44,992 bases of DNA. Origin: Methylotenera_A sp031379885 (lineage in GTDB: Bacteria > Pseudomonadota > Gammaproteobacteria > Burkholderiales > Methylophilaceae). Made by a program: the position numbers and the translations under genes. Position 1 is the first letter of the stretch, and each line of letters begins with the position of its first letter. The notes below the pieces were generated by a model. That model was given only the letters and a program-made list of their open reading frames with translations, was not told where the DNA came from and searched no databases. Positions 25,259 through 34,185 of the stretch are shown here, piece after piece. The stretch is taken from the NCBI GenBank assembly GCA_031379885.1, contig JANNFN010000166.1:1-44992 (forward strand). The letters run 5' to 3'.

Positions 25259-26917
25259 ATGGAAAATAAAAAAGAATTCGATTACATCATCATAGGCGCA
25301 GGCTCTGCAGGCAATGTGTTAGCGACACGCTTAACCGAAGATGCAGAGGTGACAGTGTTGTTGCTAGAAGCAGGCGGGCCCGATTATCGTTTTGATTTTC
25401 GCACACAAATGCCAGCAGCGTTGGCGTATCCGCTGCAAGGTCGTCGTTACAATTGGGCTTACGAAACCGAGCCAGAACCACATATGAACAACCGCCGTAT
25501 GGAATGTGGTCGCGGTAAAGGTTTAGGCGGCTCGTCACTGATTAACGGTATGGTCTATATACGCGGCAACGCGCTCGATTACGACGGCTGGGCACTGCGC
25601 AAAGGGCTAGAAAACTGGTCTTATTTCGATTGTTTGCCCTATTTTAAAAAAGCTGAATCGCGCGATATTGGTGCCAATGATTATCATGGCGGTGAGGGCC
25701 CTACCAGTGTTACCACGCCAAAAAATGATAACAATGTGCTGTATCACGCGTTTATTGAGGCAGGCGTGCAGGCGGGTTACAAGCGTACCGATGACTTAAA
25801 TGGCTATAGCCAAGAAGGCCTTGGACCAATGGATAGAACTACTACGCCGCATGGCCGTCGCGCCAGCACAGCCCGCGGGTATTTGGATATGGCAAAAGCA
25901 CGGGCGAACCTGACCATTGTGACGCACGCGGTAACTGATCGCATTGTGTTTGCGGGTAGGCGAGCAGTTGGTGTGGATTATTTGCAGGGTAATACTAGTT
26001 TGCAGGCATATGCTAAGCGCGAAGTGTTGCTATGTAGCGGTGCGATTGCCTCGCCACAGATTTTACAGCGCTCTGGCGTAGCGGCGGCGGAGTTGTTGCG
26101 GGAGTTGGATATCCACTTAGTGCATGATTTGCCTGGTGTTGGCGCGAATTTGCAAGACCATATGGAAATTTACCAGCAGTATGCATGTAAAAAACCTGTA
26201 TCCATTGCACCATCACTTAAGCTGCATAATCAAGCACTTATTGGTGCGGAATGGCTGTTTCTTGGTGCTGGCATAGGCGCAAGCAATCAGTTTGAGGCAG
26301 GCGGTTTTATTCGCAGCGATGATAATTTTGCTTGGCCGAATATTCAGTATCATTTTTTGCCAATCGCGGTAAATTACAACGGCAGCAACCCGATAAAAGT
26401 GCATAGTTTTCAAGCGCATATGGGCTCGATGCGCTCACACAGTCGCGGACGAGTTCGATTAAAGTCTAAAAACCCGAATGACCATCCGAGTATTTTGTTT
26501 AACTATATGTCGCATGAAGAAGATTGGCGCGAGTTCCGCGCGGGTATTCGTATCACTCGCAATATCATGCAGCAAGCTGCACTTGAGCCGTATTTAGGCA
26601 ATGAAATTTCACCCAGTATTGCGGTGCAAACCGATGCCGAGATTGATGCGTTTGTACGTGCACATGGCGAAACTTCATATCATCCATCATGCAGTTGCTC
26701 GATGGGTTACGACGACATGTCAGTGGTAGATAAAGACGGAAAAGTGCACGGTTTAGAAGGCCTGCGCGTGATTGATGCCTCAATTATGCCGCGCATTATC
26801 ACCGGTAATTTAAATGCACCGACGATTATGATGGCGGAAAAATTGGCCGATGTAATCCGTGGCCGCACGCCGTTAGCTGCAGTGAAAGTCCCCGTTTACG
26901 TCCATTCAAAAAAATGA
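25259..26917 (+). CDS. betA: Choline dehydrogenase
   Basis: FAD-dependent GMC oxidoreductase (552 residues) that oxidises choline to betaine aldehyde and can oxidise that further; membrane-associated in known members. The FAD fold FDYIIIGAGSAGNVLATRL is at the N-terminus, GMC signature 1 is GRGKGLGGSSLINGMVYIRG, signature 2 is around GAIASPQILQRSGV, and the C-terminal active-site histidine region is GETSYHPSCSCSMG. It shows high similarity to enterobacterial and pseudomonad BetA over its whole length. Second gene of the bet operon; its stop overlaps the next start by 4 bases. Confidence 0.96.
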   Translation: MENKKEFDYIIIGAGSAGNVLATRLTEDAEVTVLLLEAGGPDYRFDFRTQMPAALAYPLQGRRYNWAYETEPEPHMNNRRMECGRGKGLGGSSLINGMVYIRGNALDYDGWALRKGLENWSYFDCLPYFKKAESRDIGANDYHGGEGPTSVTTPKNDNNVLYHAFIEAGVQAGYKRTDDLNGYSQEGLGPMDRTTTPHGRRASTARGYLDMAKARANLTIVTHAVTDRIVFAGRRAVGVDYLQGNTSLQAYAKREVLLCSGAIASPQILQRSGVAAAELLRELDIHLVHDLPGVGANLQDHMEIYQQYACKKPVSIAPSLKLHNQALIGAEWLFLGAGIGASNQFEAGGFIRSDDNFAWPNIQYHFLPIAVNYNGSNPIKVHSFQAHMGSMRSHSRGRVRLKSKNPNDHPSILFNYMSHEEDWREFRAGIRITRNIMQQAALEPYLGNEISPSIAVQTDAEIDAFVRAHGETSYHPSCSCSMGYDDMSVVDKDGKVHGLEGLRVIDASIMPRIITGNLNAPTIMMAEKLADVIRGRTPLAAVKVPVYVHSKK

Positions 26918-27537
26918 TTTTATCGGTCAGTAATTCTATCGCGATTGTAGAATTACTTGGCGTGCTGGCCTTTGCGTTCACGGGCATTATTGAAGCGCGC
27001 AAAAAAGGCATGGATTTAATCGGCGTTTATACTGTGAGTATGATTGCGGCGTTTGGTGGCGGTACTATCAGAGATTTATTGATTGGTAATTACCCGCTAT
27101 TTTGGATTACACATTCTGGCTTTGCAATGCTGTTGCTTGGTTTTGCGCTTGCTTCAGCCTCATTAGGCGCTACATTTTACGACAACCCAAAAGTAAATAA
27201 TGCCTTTGAAGTGCTCGATACGCTTGGCCTTGGTTTATTTTGCACAGCTGGTGCCAGTGTTGCGCGGCAGACAGGTTGCGATTTTTACATTAGCCTACTA
27301 TTAGGCGTGGTTACCAGCATTTTTGGCGGCATATTTCGCGATATTATTTGTAACGAAATCCCCAAAGTTTTTCACCGTAACGAGCTTTATGCCACCTGCG
27401 CAGCCTTTGGCAGCTTAGTATTTTTAGTCAGCTTGCAATTGGGTTTGCAATCGCTGCCCGCCATGCTGGCTGGTGCTTTGGCGACAGTGCTGCTTAGATT
27501 TTTTTCTGTCAAATATAAAATCAGGTTGCCGCTTTAA
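26914..27537 (+). CDS. PF03458 (UPF0126/YadS-like, TRIC or glycine-transporter domain) membrane protein
   Basis: Inner-membrane protein of 207 residues made of two copies of a three-helix unit, each with the family motif GGGTIRDLLIGNYPLFWI (first) and GGIFRDIICNEIPKVF (second). Databases name the family either trimeric intracellular cation channel or glycine transporter; the true substrate is not settled. The ATG overlaps the betA stop (ATGA), so it is translated with the choline oxidation genes. A role in moving glycine, a cation or an end product of betaine breakdown is possible but only inferred. Its 3' end overlaps the convergent MFS gene by 17 bases. Confidence 0.85.
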   Translation: MILSVSNSIAIVELLGVLAFAFTGIIEARKKGMDLIGVYTVSMIAAFGGGTIRDLLIGNYPLFWITHSGFAMLLLGFALASASLGATFYDNPKVNNAFEVLDTLGLGLFCTAGASVARQTGCDFYISLLLGVVTSIFGGIFRDIICNEIPKVFHRNELYATCAAFGSLVFLVSLQLGLQSLPAMLAGALATVLLRFFSVKYKIRLPL

Positions 27538-28723
27538 TTTGCACTTTTTGTTTTAAAAGAACAATAGCTAAGACAAAAATCATCACTAATTGCTGCCAAA
27601 ATAAACTGTCACTGCCAATATAGCTCACCACAAAGCCCGCCACCAGCGGCCCTATTGCTGATAGTAGTGTGTAGGTAATAGAAACTTGCCGCAGACTATT
27701 GCTAAGTTCAGCGCCTTTGCTACGCTGTGTTGCCCAAACAATGCCTAGTGTCAGCAATCCACCAAAAACGCCACCAAGTAGAAAAAGTGCAATTGCTAAC
27801 GCAAAAAAGTGTGTGCCAAATATTATTGCAATTAGAATGCCAGCTAAGCCAATTAGGACAGACAGTTTGGCTGTCCAATTAACGCCTTTTGTGTCGGCTA
27901 GCCAGCCAACAGGATACTGGAATAGCATTAAGCCCACGCCCAGTATGGTTAGTAGCCATGCCGTATCGGCCGCAAGTAGGCCAATATCGGTGTTATAAAC
28001 AGGTAAAAGTGCTATAAGACTGCCTTCTAGCCAGCCACCAATGCCTGCAATAAAGCCGCCATAGCTAAGTAATAGCATCACGCGCTTAAATGAAAATTGG
28101 GATGAATGGGTGGCAGTGAGATTTTTGCTAGTTGCTGTTGTATCCCCAGCAGGCAAGGGGATAGCAATAAATAGTGGAAAAATCCCAACCGTTATAATAG
28201 CCGCTGCCGCCCAAAACGCGCTTGGCTTACTTGCACCAAGCAATACGATAATCAGTGGCCCAAGAATTTGAGCAAGTCCAATTAAAGTTTCTTGAATACC
28301 AACAACTCTGCCACGCGCTTCTACAGGCGCTAGCCGGTAAAGCCAAGTTTCACTGGCTATCCAACGCAAACCCGTACCAAAGCCAATTGCGGCAGAAAGT
28401 ATAGCCCACCAACGCCAATCAATAAGCGGTAGCATGATAAAACTTGCGGCACTCATCAACAAACCCACTATCACCGTGTTGCGATAGCCTATTTTTTGCG
28501 ATACGTAACCTACTACCAACAAGCCTGCCAACATGCCCAGCCAAAATGCTGCGCTAGTGAAACCAATCACTTCTGGTGAGACTTTTTTGGCTTCTAGCGC
28601 AATCGGTAACAATATGCTGCCAAGCGCAAATTGGCCGATTTGCGCAAACATTGAAACAGCGTGAAGTGCCACCATGCTTTGCAGGCGGCGGTTATCTGTG
28701 ATGTTGAGAGCGTCTTCGGTCAT
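27521..28723 (-). CDS. MFS transporter
   Basis: Major facilitator with about 12 hydrophobic helices in 400 residues and the loop signature of the first half (VGYVSQKIGYRNTVIVGLLM), plus RLAPVEARGRVVGIQE between helices 4 and 5. The relatives I recall are YcaD-like MFS proteins; the substrate cannot be read from sequence. I took the ATG at 28723 (MTEDALNITDNRR); a GTG four codons earlier (28735) is possible, and neither has a clear ribosome site. It is convergent with the betA-linked membrane gene and stands alone upstream of the semialdehyde dehydrogenase terminator, so its membership in either pathway is uncertain. Confidence 0.82.
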   Translation of the reverse strand: MTEDALNITDNRRLQSMVALHAVSMFAQIGQFALGSILLPIALEAKKVSPEVIGFTSAAFWLGMLAGLLVVGYVSQKIGYRNTVIVGLLMSAASFIMLPLIDWRWWAILSAAIGFGTGLRWIASETWLYRLAPVEARGRVVGIQETLIGLAQILGPLIIVLLGASKPSAFWAAAAIITVGIFPLFIAIPLPAGDTTATSKNLTATHSSQFSFKRVMLLLSYGGFIAGIGGWLEGSLIALLPVYNTDIGLLAADTAWLLTILGVGLMLFQYPVGWLADTKGVNWTAKLSVLIGLAGILIAIIFGTHFFALAIALFLLGGVFGGLLTLGIVWATQRSKGAELSNSLRQVSITYTLLSAIGPLVAGFVVSYIGSDSLFWQQLVMIFVLAIVLLKQKVQIKAAT

Positions 28724-28820
28724 ACAGGTTAGCACTAGCTATCTCTAATTGAAATATACTAATGAATGCTAGCAGTGTTCTTGGGTTGATGCGCCCCAAA
28801 AAACGCCAAACGACCCCCCC

Positions 28821-28850
28821 AAAAACGCCGCACTAGTTTGCTAGTGTGGC
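28821..28850 (-). terminator. Rho-independent terminator of the aminotransferase/mmsA operon
   Basis: In the minus-strand transcript GCCACACTAG and CTAGTGCGGC pair (one non-Watson-Crick position) around a CAAA loop, followed by five U. A run of seven G follows in the transcript. It starts 26 bases after the mmsA stop. Confidence 0.8.
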
Positions 28851-28875
28851 TTTATGTATTGGATCAATAAAAGAT

Positions 28876-30393
28876 TTATTTCATGGTCGGCATCACAAAC
28901 TCTGAGCCCATGTTTTTATTGCTTGCAGGCCAGCGTGAGGTGGTGGTTTTTAAGCGTGTGTAAAAGCGTATACCTTCTTCGCCATAAATGTGATGGTCGC
29001 CAAAAAGTGAGCGTTTCCAACCGCCGAAGCTGTGGAAGGCAATAGGTACGGGGATGGCGACGTTGACACCGACCATGCCGACTTGTACGCGACTAGTGAA
29101 TTCGCGCGCGGCTTCGCCATCGCGGGTGAATATCGCCGTGCCGTTGCCAAATTCGTGATCGTTCACCAGTTGTAGCGCTTCTTCAAAGGTTTTGGCGCGA
29201 ATCACACTTAATACAGGGCCAAAAATTTCCTCTTTATAAATGCGCATGTCTTTGGTGACGTGATCGAACAAACATGGCGCTAAAAAGAAGCCAGCCTCAT
29301 AGCCTTTATGTGAATAGCCGCGGCCATCTATGACAAGTTTCGCGCCTTCTGTAACGCCTAAATCGACATAACTTTTTACTTTATCAAAATGTTGCGGCGT
29401 GACGAGTGGGCCCATATCGGCTTTTTCGTTTAAGCCTTGGTCGATGGTAATCGTTTTTACTTTTTCTTTGAGTTTTTCGACTAATTTATCGGCCACATCA
29501 CCCACGGTAACGGCGACAGAAATCGCCATGCAGCGCTCACCAGCCGAGCCGTAACCCGCACCAATCAAGGCATCTGCTACTTGGTCAATATCGGCATCAG
29601 GCATCACTACTAAGTGATTTTTTGCGCCACCAAGCGCTTGTACGCGCTTGCCATTTTTGGTGCCAGTGCTGTAAATATGCTCGGCAATTGGAGTAGAGCC
29701 AACAAAACTAATCGCTTGAATGCGCTTGTCGCTAAGTAACACATCAACAGCTTCTTTATCGCCATTCACCAAGTTGAAAACACCTGCAGGCAAACCCGCT
29801 TGTGCTAATAAATCTGCTAGCATTAAGCTGGCTGAAGGTGTTTTTTCGGAAGGTTTCAGCACAAAGGTATTACCAGTCGCCAATGCCATCGGAATCATCC
29901 ACAGCGGCACCATGACAGGGAAATTGAATGGTGTAATGCCAGCTACCACACCTAATGGCTGACGCATGCTGTATGTGTCAATGCCGGTACCAACTTGGTC
30001 GTTAAATTCACCTTTCATCAAGTGCGGCATACCACAAGCAAACTCGACCACTTCAATGCCGCGCGTCACTTCACCGCGCGCGTCACTAATCGTTTTGCCG
30101 TGTTCAAGTGAAATCGCTTTAGCTAGGTCATTGGCGCGCTCATCTAACAAGGCTTTGAATTTAAACATAATTCTAGCACGGCGCAAAGCGGGCATTGTGC
30201 TCCAAGCAGGAAAAGCGGCTTGCGCAGCGTCAATAGCTGAGATCGCTTCAGCGGCGGTTGCATTGTTTAAGTGCGCCTGCACTTCACCCGTGGCGGGGTT
30301 AAAGACTTCACTATGTCGAGTGCCACTTCCTGCAATATGTTTGCCATTAATATAATGACCAATCATGCGGGTGTTTAGGTTTGCAGTGTTCAT
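28876..30393 (-). CDS. mmsA: CoA-acylating methylmalonate/malonate semialdehyde dehydrogenase
   Basis: Aldehyde dehydrogenase of the MmsA/IolA/BauC group, 505 residues, converting malonate semialdehyde (or methylmalonate semialdehyde) plus CoA and NAD to acetyl-CoA (or propionyl-CoA) and CO2. Catalytic Cys288 lies in GSAGERCMAISV. The usual general-base Glu motif is replaced by GGAKNH, typical of CoA-dependent members. The ATG has AGGAG 8 bases upstream and overlaps the end of the aminotransferase gene by 4 bases. With that neighbour the pair can turn beta-alanine into acetyl-CoA; a role in valine or inositol breakdown is less likely because no such genes are near. Confidence 0.93.
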   Translation of the reverse strand: MNTANLNTRMIGHYINGKHIAGSGTRHSEVFNPATGEVQAHLNNATAAEAISAIDAAQAAFPAWSTMPALRRARIMFKFKALLDERANDLAKAISLEHGKTISDARGEVTRGIEVVEFACGMPHLMKGEFNDQVGTGIDTYSMRQPLGVVAGITPFNFPVMVPLWMIPMALATGNTFVLKPSEKTPSASLMLADLLAQAGLPAGVFNLVNGDKEAVDVLLSDKRIQAISFVGSTPIAEHIYSTGTKNGKRVQALGGAKNHLVVMPDADIDQVADALIGAGYGSAGERCMAISVAVTVGDVADKLVEKLKEKVKTITIDQGLNEKADMGPLVTPQHFDKVKSYVDLGVTEGAKLVIDGRGYSHKGYEAGFFLAPCLFDHVTKDMRIYKEEIFGPVLSVIRAKTFEEALQLVNDHEFGNGTAIFTRDGEAAREFTSRVQVGMVGVNVAIPVPIAFHSFGGWKRSLFGDHHIYGEEGIRFYTRLKTTTSRWPASNKNMGSEFVMPTMK

Positions 30394-31901
30394 GCGGTAT
30401 GCTCCTGTTTATTTGCTAAATGCTGGTGTTCTAAATGTAAGTGATGCCCCAAATCTATTAAGGATGAGTGTTCCATTACAGCTTGGTACTCTAAAAGATT
30501 AGCAGATGCCCATGCTTGCTCATTTTTAAGATATTGATTGGACTCTAAGCCTTTTTCGCCTTGAGCTGCCACGCTCTTAATCGCATCTGCTAGTGTATTA
30601 AAAATACGGTCAATCTCATGCTTTTCGATGGTGAGTGGCGGCGAAATAGCGATAATATCGCCAGTAAAGCGAACATGCAGGCCGAGTTCATAGCATTTTA
30701 AATATACAGCAAACGCAAATGCGCCTATTTTCCCAACAATTGGCTCAAATTCAATGCCCGCCACTAATCCCAGATTGCGAATGTCACGCACCATCGATAA
30801 GCCTTTTAAACTGTGTACAGCTTGCTCAAAATGCGTATTTAAACTTGCCGCGCGGTCTTCCAATTTCTCTTTTGCAAAAATATCCAGCGTGGTAATAGCT
30901 GCAGCGCAGGCAATAGGGATTGCACTGTAAGTGTAACCATGCGGTAATTCTATTGCACCCGCAGGGGATTTTTCCATAAATGCATCGTATATTTCGCGCT
31001 TTACCGCCACTGCACCCATCGGCACTACCCCATTGGTAAGGCCTTTTGCGCAGGTAATAATATCTGGGATGACATCAAAATAATCTGCACCCCATTTGGT
31101 ACCAAGGCGGCCAAAGCCAGTAATGACTTCATCAAAAATCAGCACAATACCGTGCTTGTCGCAAATTTCTCGCAAGCGTTTCAAATAGCCCTTTGGTGGA
31201 ATAATCACACCAGCCGAACCTTGCATAGGCTCTACTATCAGGGCAGCGATGGTAGAAGGGTCGTGTAGGGTTAAAATGCGCGCTTCAAATTCGTTGGCCA
31301 GCGCGATACCACCATCCTCCGGCACACCTTTGGTGAAGGCATTTTTGGCAATATCGAGCGGATGGCGAATGTGATCTACACCCGCCAAACTGTTCCCAAA
31401 TGCTTTACGATTGCCCGCAATGCCGCCAACGGAAATTCCGCCAAAATTTACCCCATGATAACCACGTTCGCGGCCGATTAGCTTGTTTCTTAAAGGATTG
31501 CCACAAACGCGATGGTACGCTAACGCGATTTTAAGTGCGGTGTCGGCAGATTCTGAGCCAGAATTGGTAAAAAATATGCGGTCAAGTCCTGTTGGCATGT
31601 ATTCTGCCAAGCGCGTTGCAGCCTCAAATGCCATTGGATGGCTAGATTGAAACGCAGGTGCGTAATCGAGTGTCAATAACTGTTTTCCAACTGCTGAGGC
31701 AATCTCCTCCCGCGCATGCCCAGCAGGTACACACCATAAGCCTGCCGTGCCATCAAGAACCTGCTTATCATCTATGCTGGTAAAGTAATTGCCTTTAGCG
31801 GCTTTAAATAAGCGAGGCATGGCTTTAAATTGCCTATTGGCAGTAAATGGTACCCAATAATGCGATAAATCTGGCAATTTCACTTGCTTAGTTTGCGACA
31901 T
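30390..31901 (-). CDS. Omega-amino acid--pyruvate aminotransferase (class III, beta-alanine type)
   Basis: PLP enzyme that should move the amino group of beta-alanine or a similar omega-amine to pyruvate. It resembles BauA and omega-amino acid:pyruvate transaminases along its length: SHYWVPFTANRQFKAMPR at the N-terminus, FTNSGSESADTALKIALAYH, LIFDEVITGFGRLG with the PLP Asp, and Lys286 in CAKGLTNGVVPMG. Start at 31901 (MSQTKQVKLPD) has AAGG 7 bases upstream; an ATG 7 codons earlier is weaker. The protein is 503 residues, about 57 longer than usual, with a His-rich tail (LGHHLHLEHQHLANKQEH). It is divergent from an XRE-cupin regulator and translationally coupled to mmsA. Confidence 0.9.
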   Translation of the reverse strand: MSQTKQVKLPDLSHYWVPFTANRQFKAMPRLFKAAKGNYFTSIDDKQVLDGTAGLWCVPAGHAREEIASAVGKQLLTLDYAPAFQSSHPMAFEAATRLAEYMPTGLDRIFFTNSGSESADTALKIALAYHRVCGNPLRNKLIGRERGYHGVNFGGISVGGIAGNRKAFGNSLAGVDHIRHPLDIAKNAFTKGVPEDGGIALANEFEARILTLHDPSTIAALIVEPMQGSAGVIIPPKGYLKRLREICDKHGIVLIFDEVITGFGRLGTKWGADYFDVIPDIITCAKGLTNGVVPMGAVAVKREIYDAFMEKSPAGAIELPHGYTYSAIPIACAAAITTLDIFAKEKLEDRAASLNTHFEQAVHSLKGLSMVRDIRNLGLVAGIEFEPIVGKIGAFAFAVYLKCYELGLHVRFTGDIIAISPPLTIEKHEIDRIFNTLADAIKSVAAQGEKGLESNQYLKNEQAWASANLLEYQAVMEHSSLIDLGHHLHLEHQHLANKQEHTA

Positions 31902-32071
31902 GTTTAAACCTTTGATATACATTTTATTAGAGCATATTCAAGTGTTTAGCATAATGTGTCAAGTCTGGTTTTTAAAATATTTAACTAACTGATTATATTG
32001 GTATTAATTTTGTTGGCGTTATTGTATATTTAACACTTTAAACAGTTTTGCATAAAAGGTAGTACAGCATA

Positions 32072-32626
32072 ATGGATATTGACGTAGGCTTAAGGTTAAA
32101 AATAGTGCGTTTGCGGCACCAGCTATCTCAGCGCGCGTTGGCAAAAAAAGCGGGTGTCGCCAATGCTAGTATTTCTCTGATTGAGTCAGGTAGCACTAGT
32201 CCATCTGTTAGTGCTTTAAAGCGTATATTGGCTGGTATTCCCATGACCTTGGCAGAGTTTTTCTCAGATGAGTTGCCAGGTGTAGCTAGTGAAGTGTTTT
32301 ATCGCGCCGAAATGCTGACTGAAATTAGTGGTGGCGACGGCATTTCGTATAGGCAGATCGGTTCAGCAAAAGCGGGTCACGTGCTGCAGATTTTGCATGA
32401 AACCTACGCGATAGCTGCGGATACAGGCATGATGATGCTAGAGCACGAAGGTGAAGAGGGCGGCGTTATACTCACGGGTCTTTTAGAAGTAACTGTGGGC
32501 GAGGCTACGCGGGTATTAGGTGCTGGAGATGCTTACTATTTTAACAGTCGTCAGCCACATCGTTTTCGCAATGCGGGAAATGAAGTTTGTACCTTGGTGA
32601 GCTCTTGCAGTCCGCCGACGTTTTAG
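32072..32626 (+). CDS. XRE-family regulator with cupin domain (PuuR type)
   Basis: Regulator of 184 residues: helix-turn-helix at about residues 7-60 (LSQRALAKKAGVANASISLI, then SGSTSPSVSALKRIL) and a C-terminal cupin barrel (GEEGGVILTGLLEVTVGEA, YFNSRQPHRFRNAG). PuuR of enterobacteria, which represses putrescine breakdown genes, has the same build and length. It is divergent from the aminotransferase across a 170-base AT-rich gap (31902-32071), which probably holds its operator, so it likely controls the aminotransferase-mmsA pair. The inducer is unknown; an amine or amino acid bound in the cupin is the family expectation. Confidence 0.88.
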   Translation: MDIDVGLRLKIVRLRHQLSQRALAKKAGVANASISLIESGSTSPSVSALKRILAGIPMTLAEFFSDELPGVASEVFYRAEMLTEISGGDGISYRQIGSAKAGHVLQILHETYAIAADTGMMMLEHEGEEGGVILTGLLEVTVGEATRVLGAGDAYYFNSRQPHRFRNAGNEVCTLVSSCSPPTF

Positions 32627-32693
32627 CGCAGAATATTTAGGGGTTTGAGTGGTTCTCGGCTATTATAAAAACCATATACGATGAAAATACACG

Positions 32694-33119
32694 ATGATTA
32701 TTACTTACATACTCAATAGTTTCCTAGTTGCAACTGCCGTTTTGATTCACTTTGAGGCACTCAACCAACTTTCTCGATTTATTCCTAAACTTAGTATCAA
32801 ACCACGCTTACGTGTATTAATTGGTATTTTTGGAGCATTATTCGCGCATGTTGTTGAAATATGGACGTTTGCTTTTGGTTACTACTTCATGGTTCATCAA
32901 GGTAGTTTTGGTTCATTGGAAGGGCACTTTAATAAAAGTCTAATGGATTGTAGCTACTTTTCTTTTGTTAGTTATACATCTCTTGGTTTTGGCGACATTG
33001 TAGCAAAAGGCGATATTCGATTTACCGCAGGATTAGAAGCACTTACCGGCTTGGTTTTAATTTCCTGGACTGCCTCATTTATGTTTATTGAAATGCAGAA
33101 ACTTTGGAAAGACAAGTAA
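32694..33119 (+). CDS. Small potassium-channel-like membrane protein
   Basis: Protein of 141 residues with three hydrophobic segments (IITYILNSFLVATAVLIHF, LIGIFGALFAHVVEIWTFAF, EALTGLVLISWTASFMFIEM) and, between the second and third, a pore-like stretch FSFVSYTSLGFGDIV. TSLGFGD corresponds to the TVGYGD/TxGFGD selectivity filter of the Ion_trans_2 family. Such a subunit would form a tetramer in the inner membrane. It has no cytoplasmic regulatory domain. No ribosome site is evident before the ATG. No functional link to the adjacent genes can be shown. Confidence 0.78.
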   Translation: MIITYILNSFLVATAVLIHFEALNQLSRFIPKLSIKPRLRVLIGIFGALFAHVVEIWTFAFGYYFMVHQGSFGSLEGHFNKSLMDCSYFSFVSYTSLGFGDIVAKGDIRFTAGLEALTGLVLISWTASFMFIEMQKLWKDK

Positions 33120-33239
33120 CCATAAATTACCTAAATTATGCCTGTTTTATCACATTAGCTAGGTTTTCTTGCATTGTAAATTGCAGATAATGAAATGTGT
33201 AGTTTGGTTATGAAATACTAATAATTAAAAGGGTGTGCA

Positions 33240-33998
33240 ATGAGACGCAAGCTAGTAGTAGCTAACCGTAAGATGAATGGAAATTTATCTAGTAACAAGG
33301 CATTTTTAGACGGCTTGTTAGCGGGTACGCGAGACTACCCAAATGCTGATTACGTGGTGTGTGTGCCGCATCCTTATTTATTTCAAGCAGAAGCAATATT
33401 GAAAGGTAGCCCAATAGCATGGGGCGGTCAAAATATGAGTCGCTATGAATCTGGTGCTTACACGGGCTCTGTCTCGCCAGGCATGCTTACCGAGTTTGGC
33501 TGTGAATACGTTATTATCGGCCATTCAGAGCGACGCCAGCGTGGTCATGATACGGATCTTTCAACTGGTGAACGCTTCGAAGTGGCCACTAAAGCTGGCT
33601 TAAAACCCATTTTTTGTATGGGTGAAACTTTAGCTGAATATGAAGAGGGCATTACTGATGTCGTCATCATCAGGCAACTGAACGCCGTTATTCATGAGAT
33701 TGGTGTAAAAGGCTTAGCTGATGGTTTGCTTGCTTATGAGCCTGTATGGGCAATTGGCACGGGCAAAGCTGCAACACCAGAACACGCTCAAAATGTACTT
33801 AGTTTTTTGCGTGGGCATATTGAAATACTAGATGCAGAGATAGCTCAAAATATTCGTATTCTCTATGGCGGCAGTGTAAATTCAGCTAATGCGGCCAAGT
33901 TGTTTTCTATGCCCGATATAGATGGCGGCTTGGTGGGGGGTGCTTCGCTGAATATGGAAGAGTTTGTAGCTATATGCCAAGCAGCAAGTAATTCATAA
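33240..33998 (+). CDS. tpiA: Triose-phosphate isomerase (possible second copy)
   Basis: Glycolytic isomerase fold of 252 residues. Catalytic residues are in place: Asn and Lys in ANRKMNG, the electrophilic His in IIGHSERR, and the base Glu in AYEPVWAIGTGKAATPE, with the phosphate loops YGGSVNS and GLVGGASL. Two deviations: the almost invariant Trp of the NWKMNG motif is Arg (codon CGT), and the segment after HSERRQ (RGHDTDLSTGERFEVATKAG) differs strongly from the usual GETDELVAEKA type. In betaproteobacteria the main tpiA normally sits next to secG and the nuo genes, so this could be a paralogue. GGGTG precedes the ATG. Confidence 0.9.
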   Translation: MRRKLVVANRKMNGNLSSNKAFLDGLLAGTRDYPNADYVVCVPHPYLFQAEAILKGSPIAWGGQNMSRYESGAYTGSVSPGMLTEFGCEYVIIGHSERRQRGHDTDLSTGERFEVATKAGLKPIFCMGETLAEYEEGITDVVIIRQLNAVIHEIGVKGLADGLLAYEPVWAIGTGKAATPEHAQNVLSFLRGHIEILDAEIAQNIRILYGGSVNSANAAKLFSMPDIDGGLVGGASLNMEEFVAICQAASNS

Positions 33999-34005
33999 AT
34001 TGTGT

Positions 34006-34185
34006 TCAGACGCCGTAAGACTCTGTGTCAGCCAAATGTGACATTGTTGGCATATCTTGCGGCATAACAGCACCCACGCCAAAACTGTCTATATTGAATT
34101 CATCAACAAAGCCATCTGTGCATACCGCATCAACGGCAGAAATAAAATCATGCAAGTTTGCAAGTAAATAATAGTTGAATTTCAT
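34006..34185 (-). CDS. Hypothetical small protein
   Basis: A 59-residue reading frame beginning MKFNYYLLANLHDFISAVDA and ending near SHLADTESYGV. The start at 34185 is supported by AAGGA about 8 bases upstream; the longer open frame to 34302 has no such signal. It is acidic, with Asp/Glu-rich stretches (DGFVDEFNIDSFG), one Cys, and no signal peptide or membrane helix. It is convergent with tpiA, whose stop is 8 bases away. I do not recognise the family. Confidence 0.45.
   Translation of the reverse strand: MKFNYYLLANLHDFISAVDAVCTDGFVDEFNIDSFGVGAVMPQDMPTMSHLADTESYGV

Noticed and set aside
28814..28820. Run of seven C as a possible phase-variation tract
   Set aside because: It lies between genes, downstream of the mmsA terminator hairpin and upstream of no start codon it could control.
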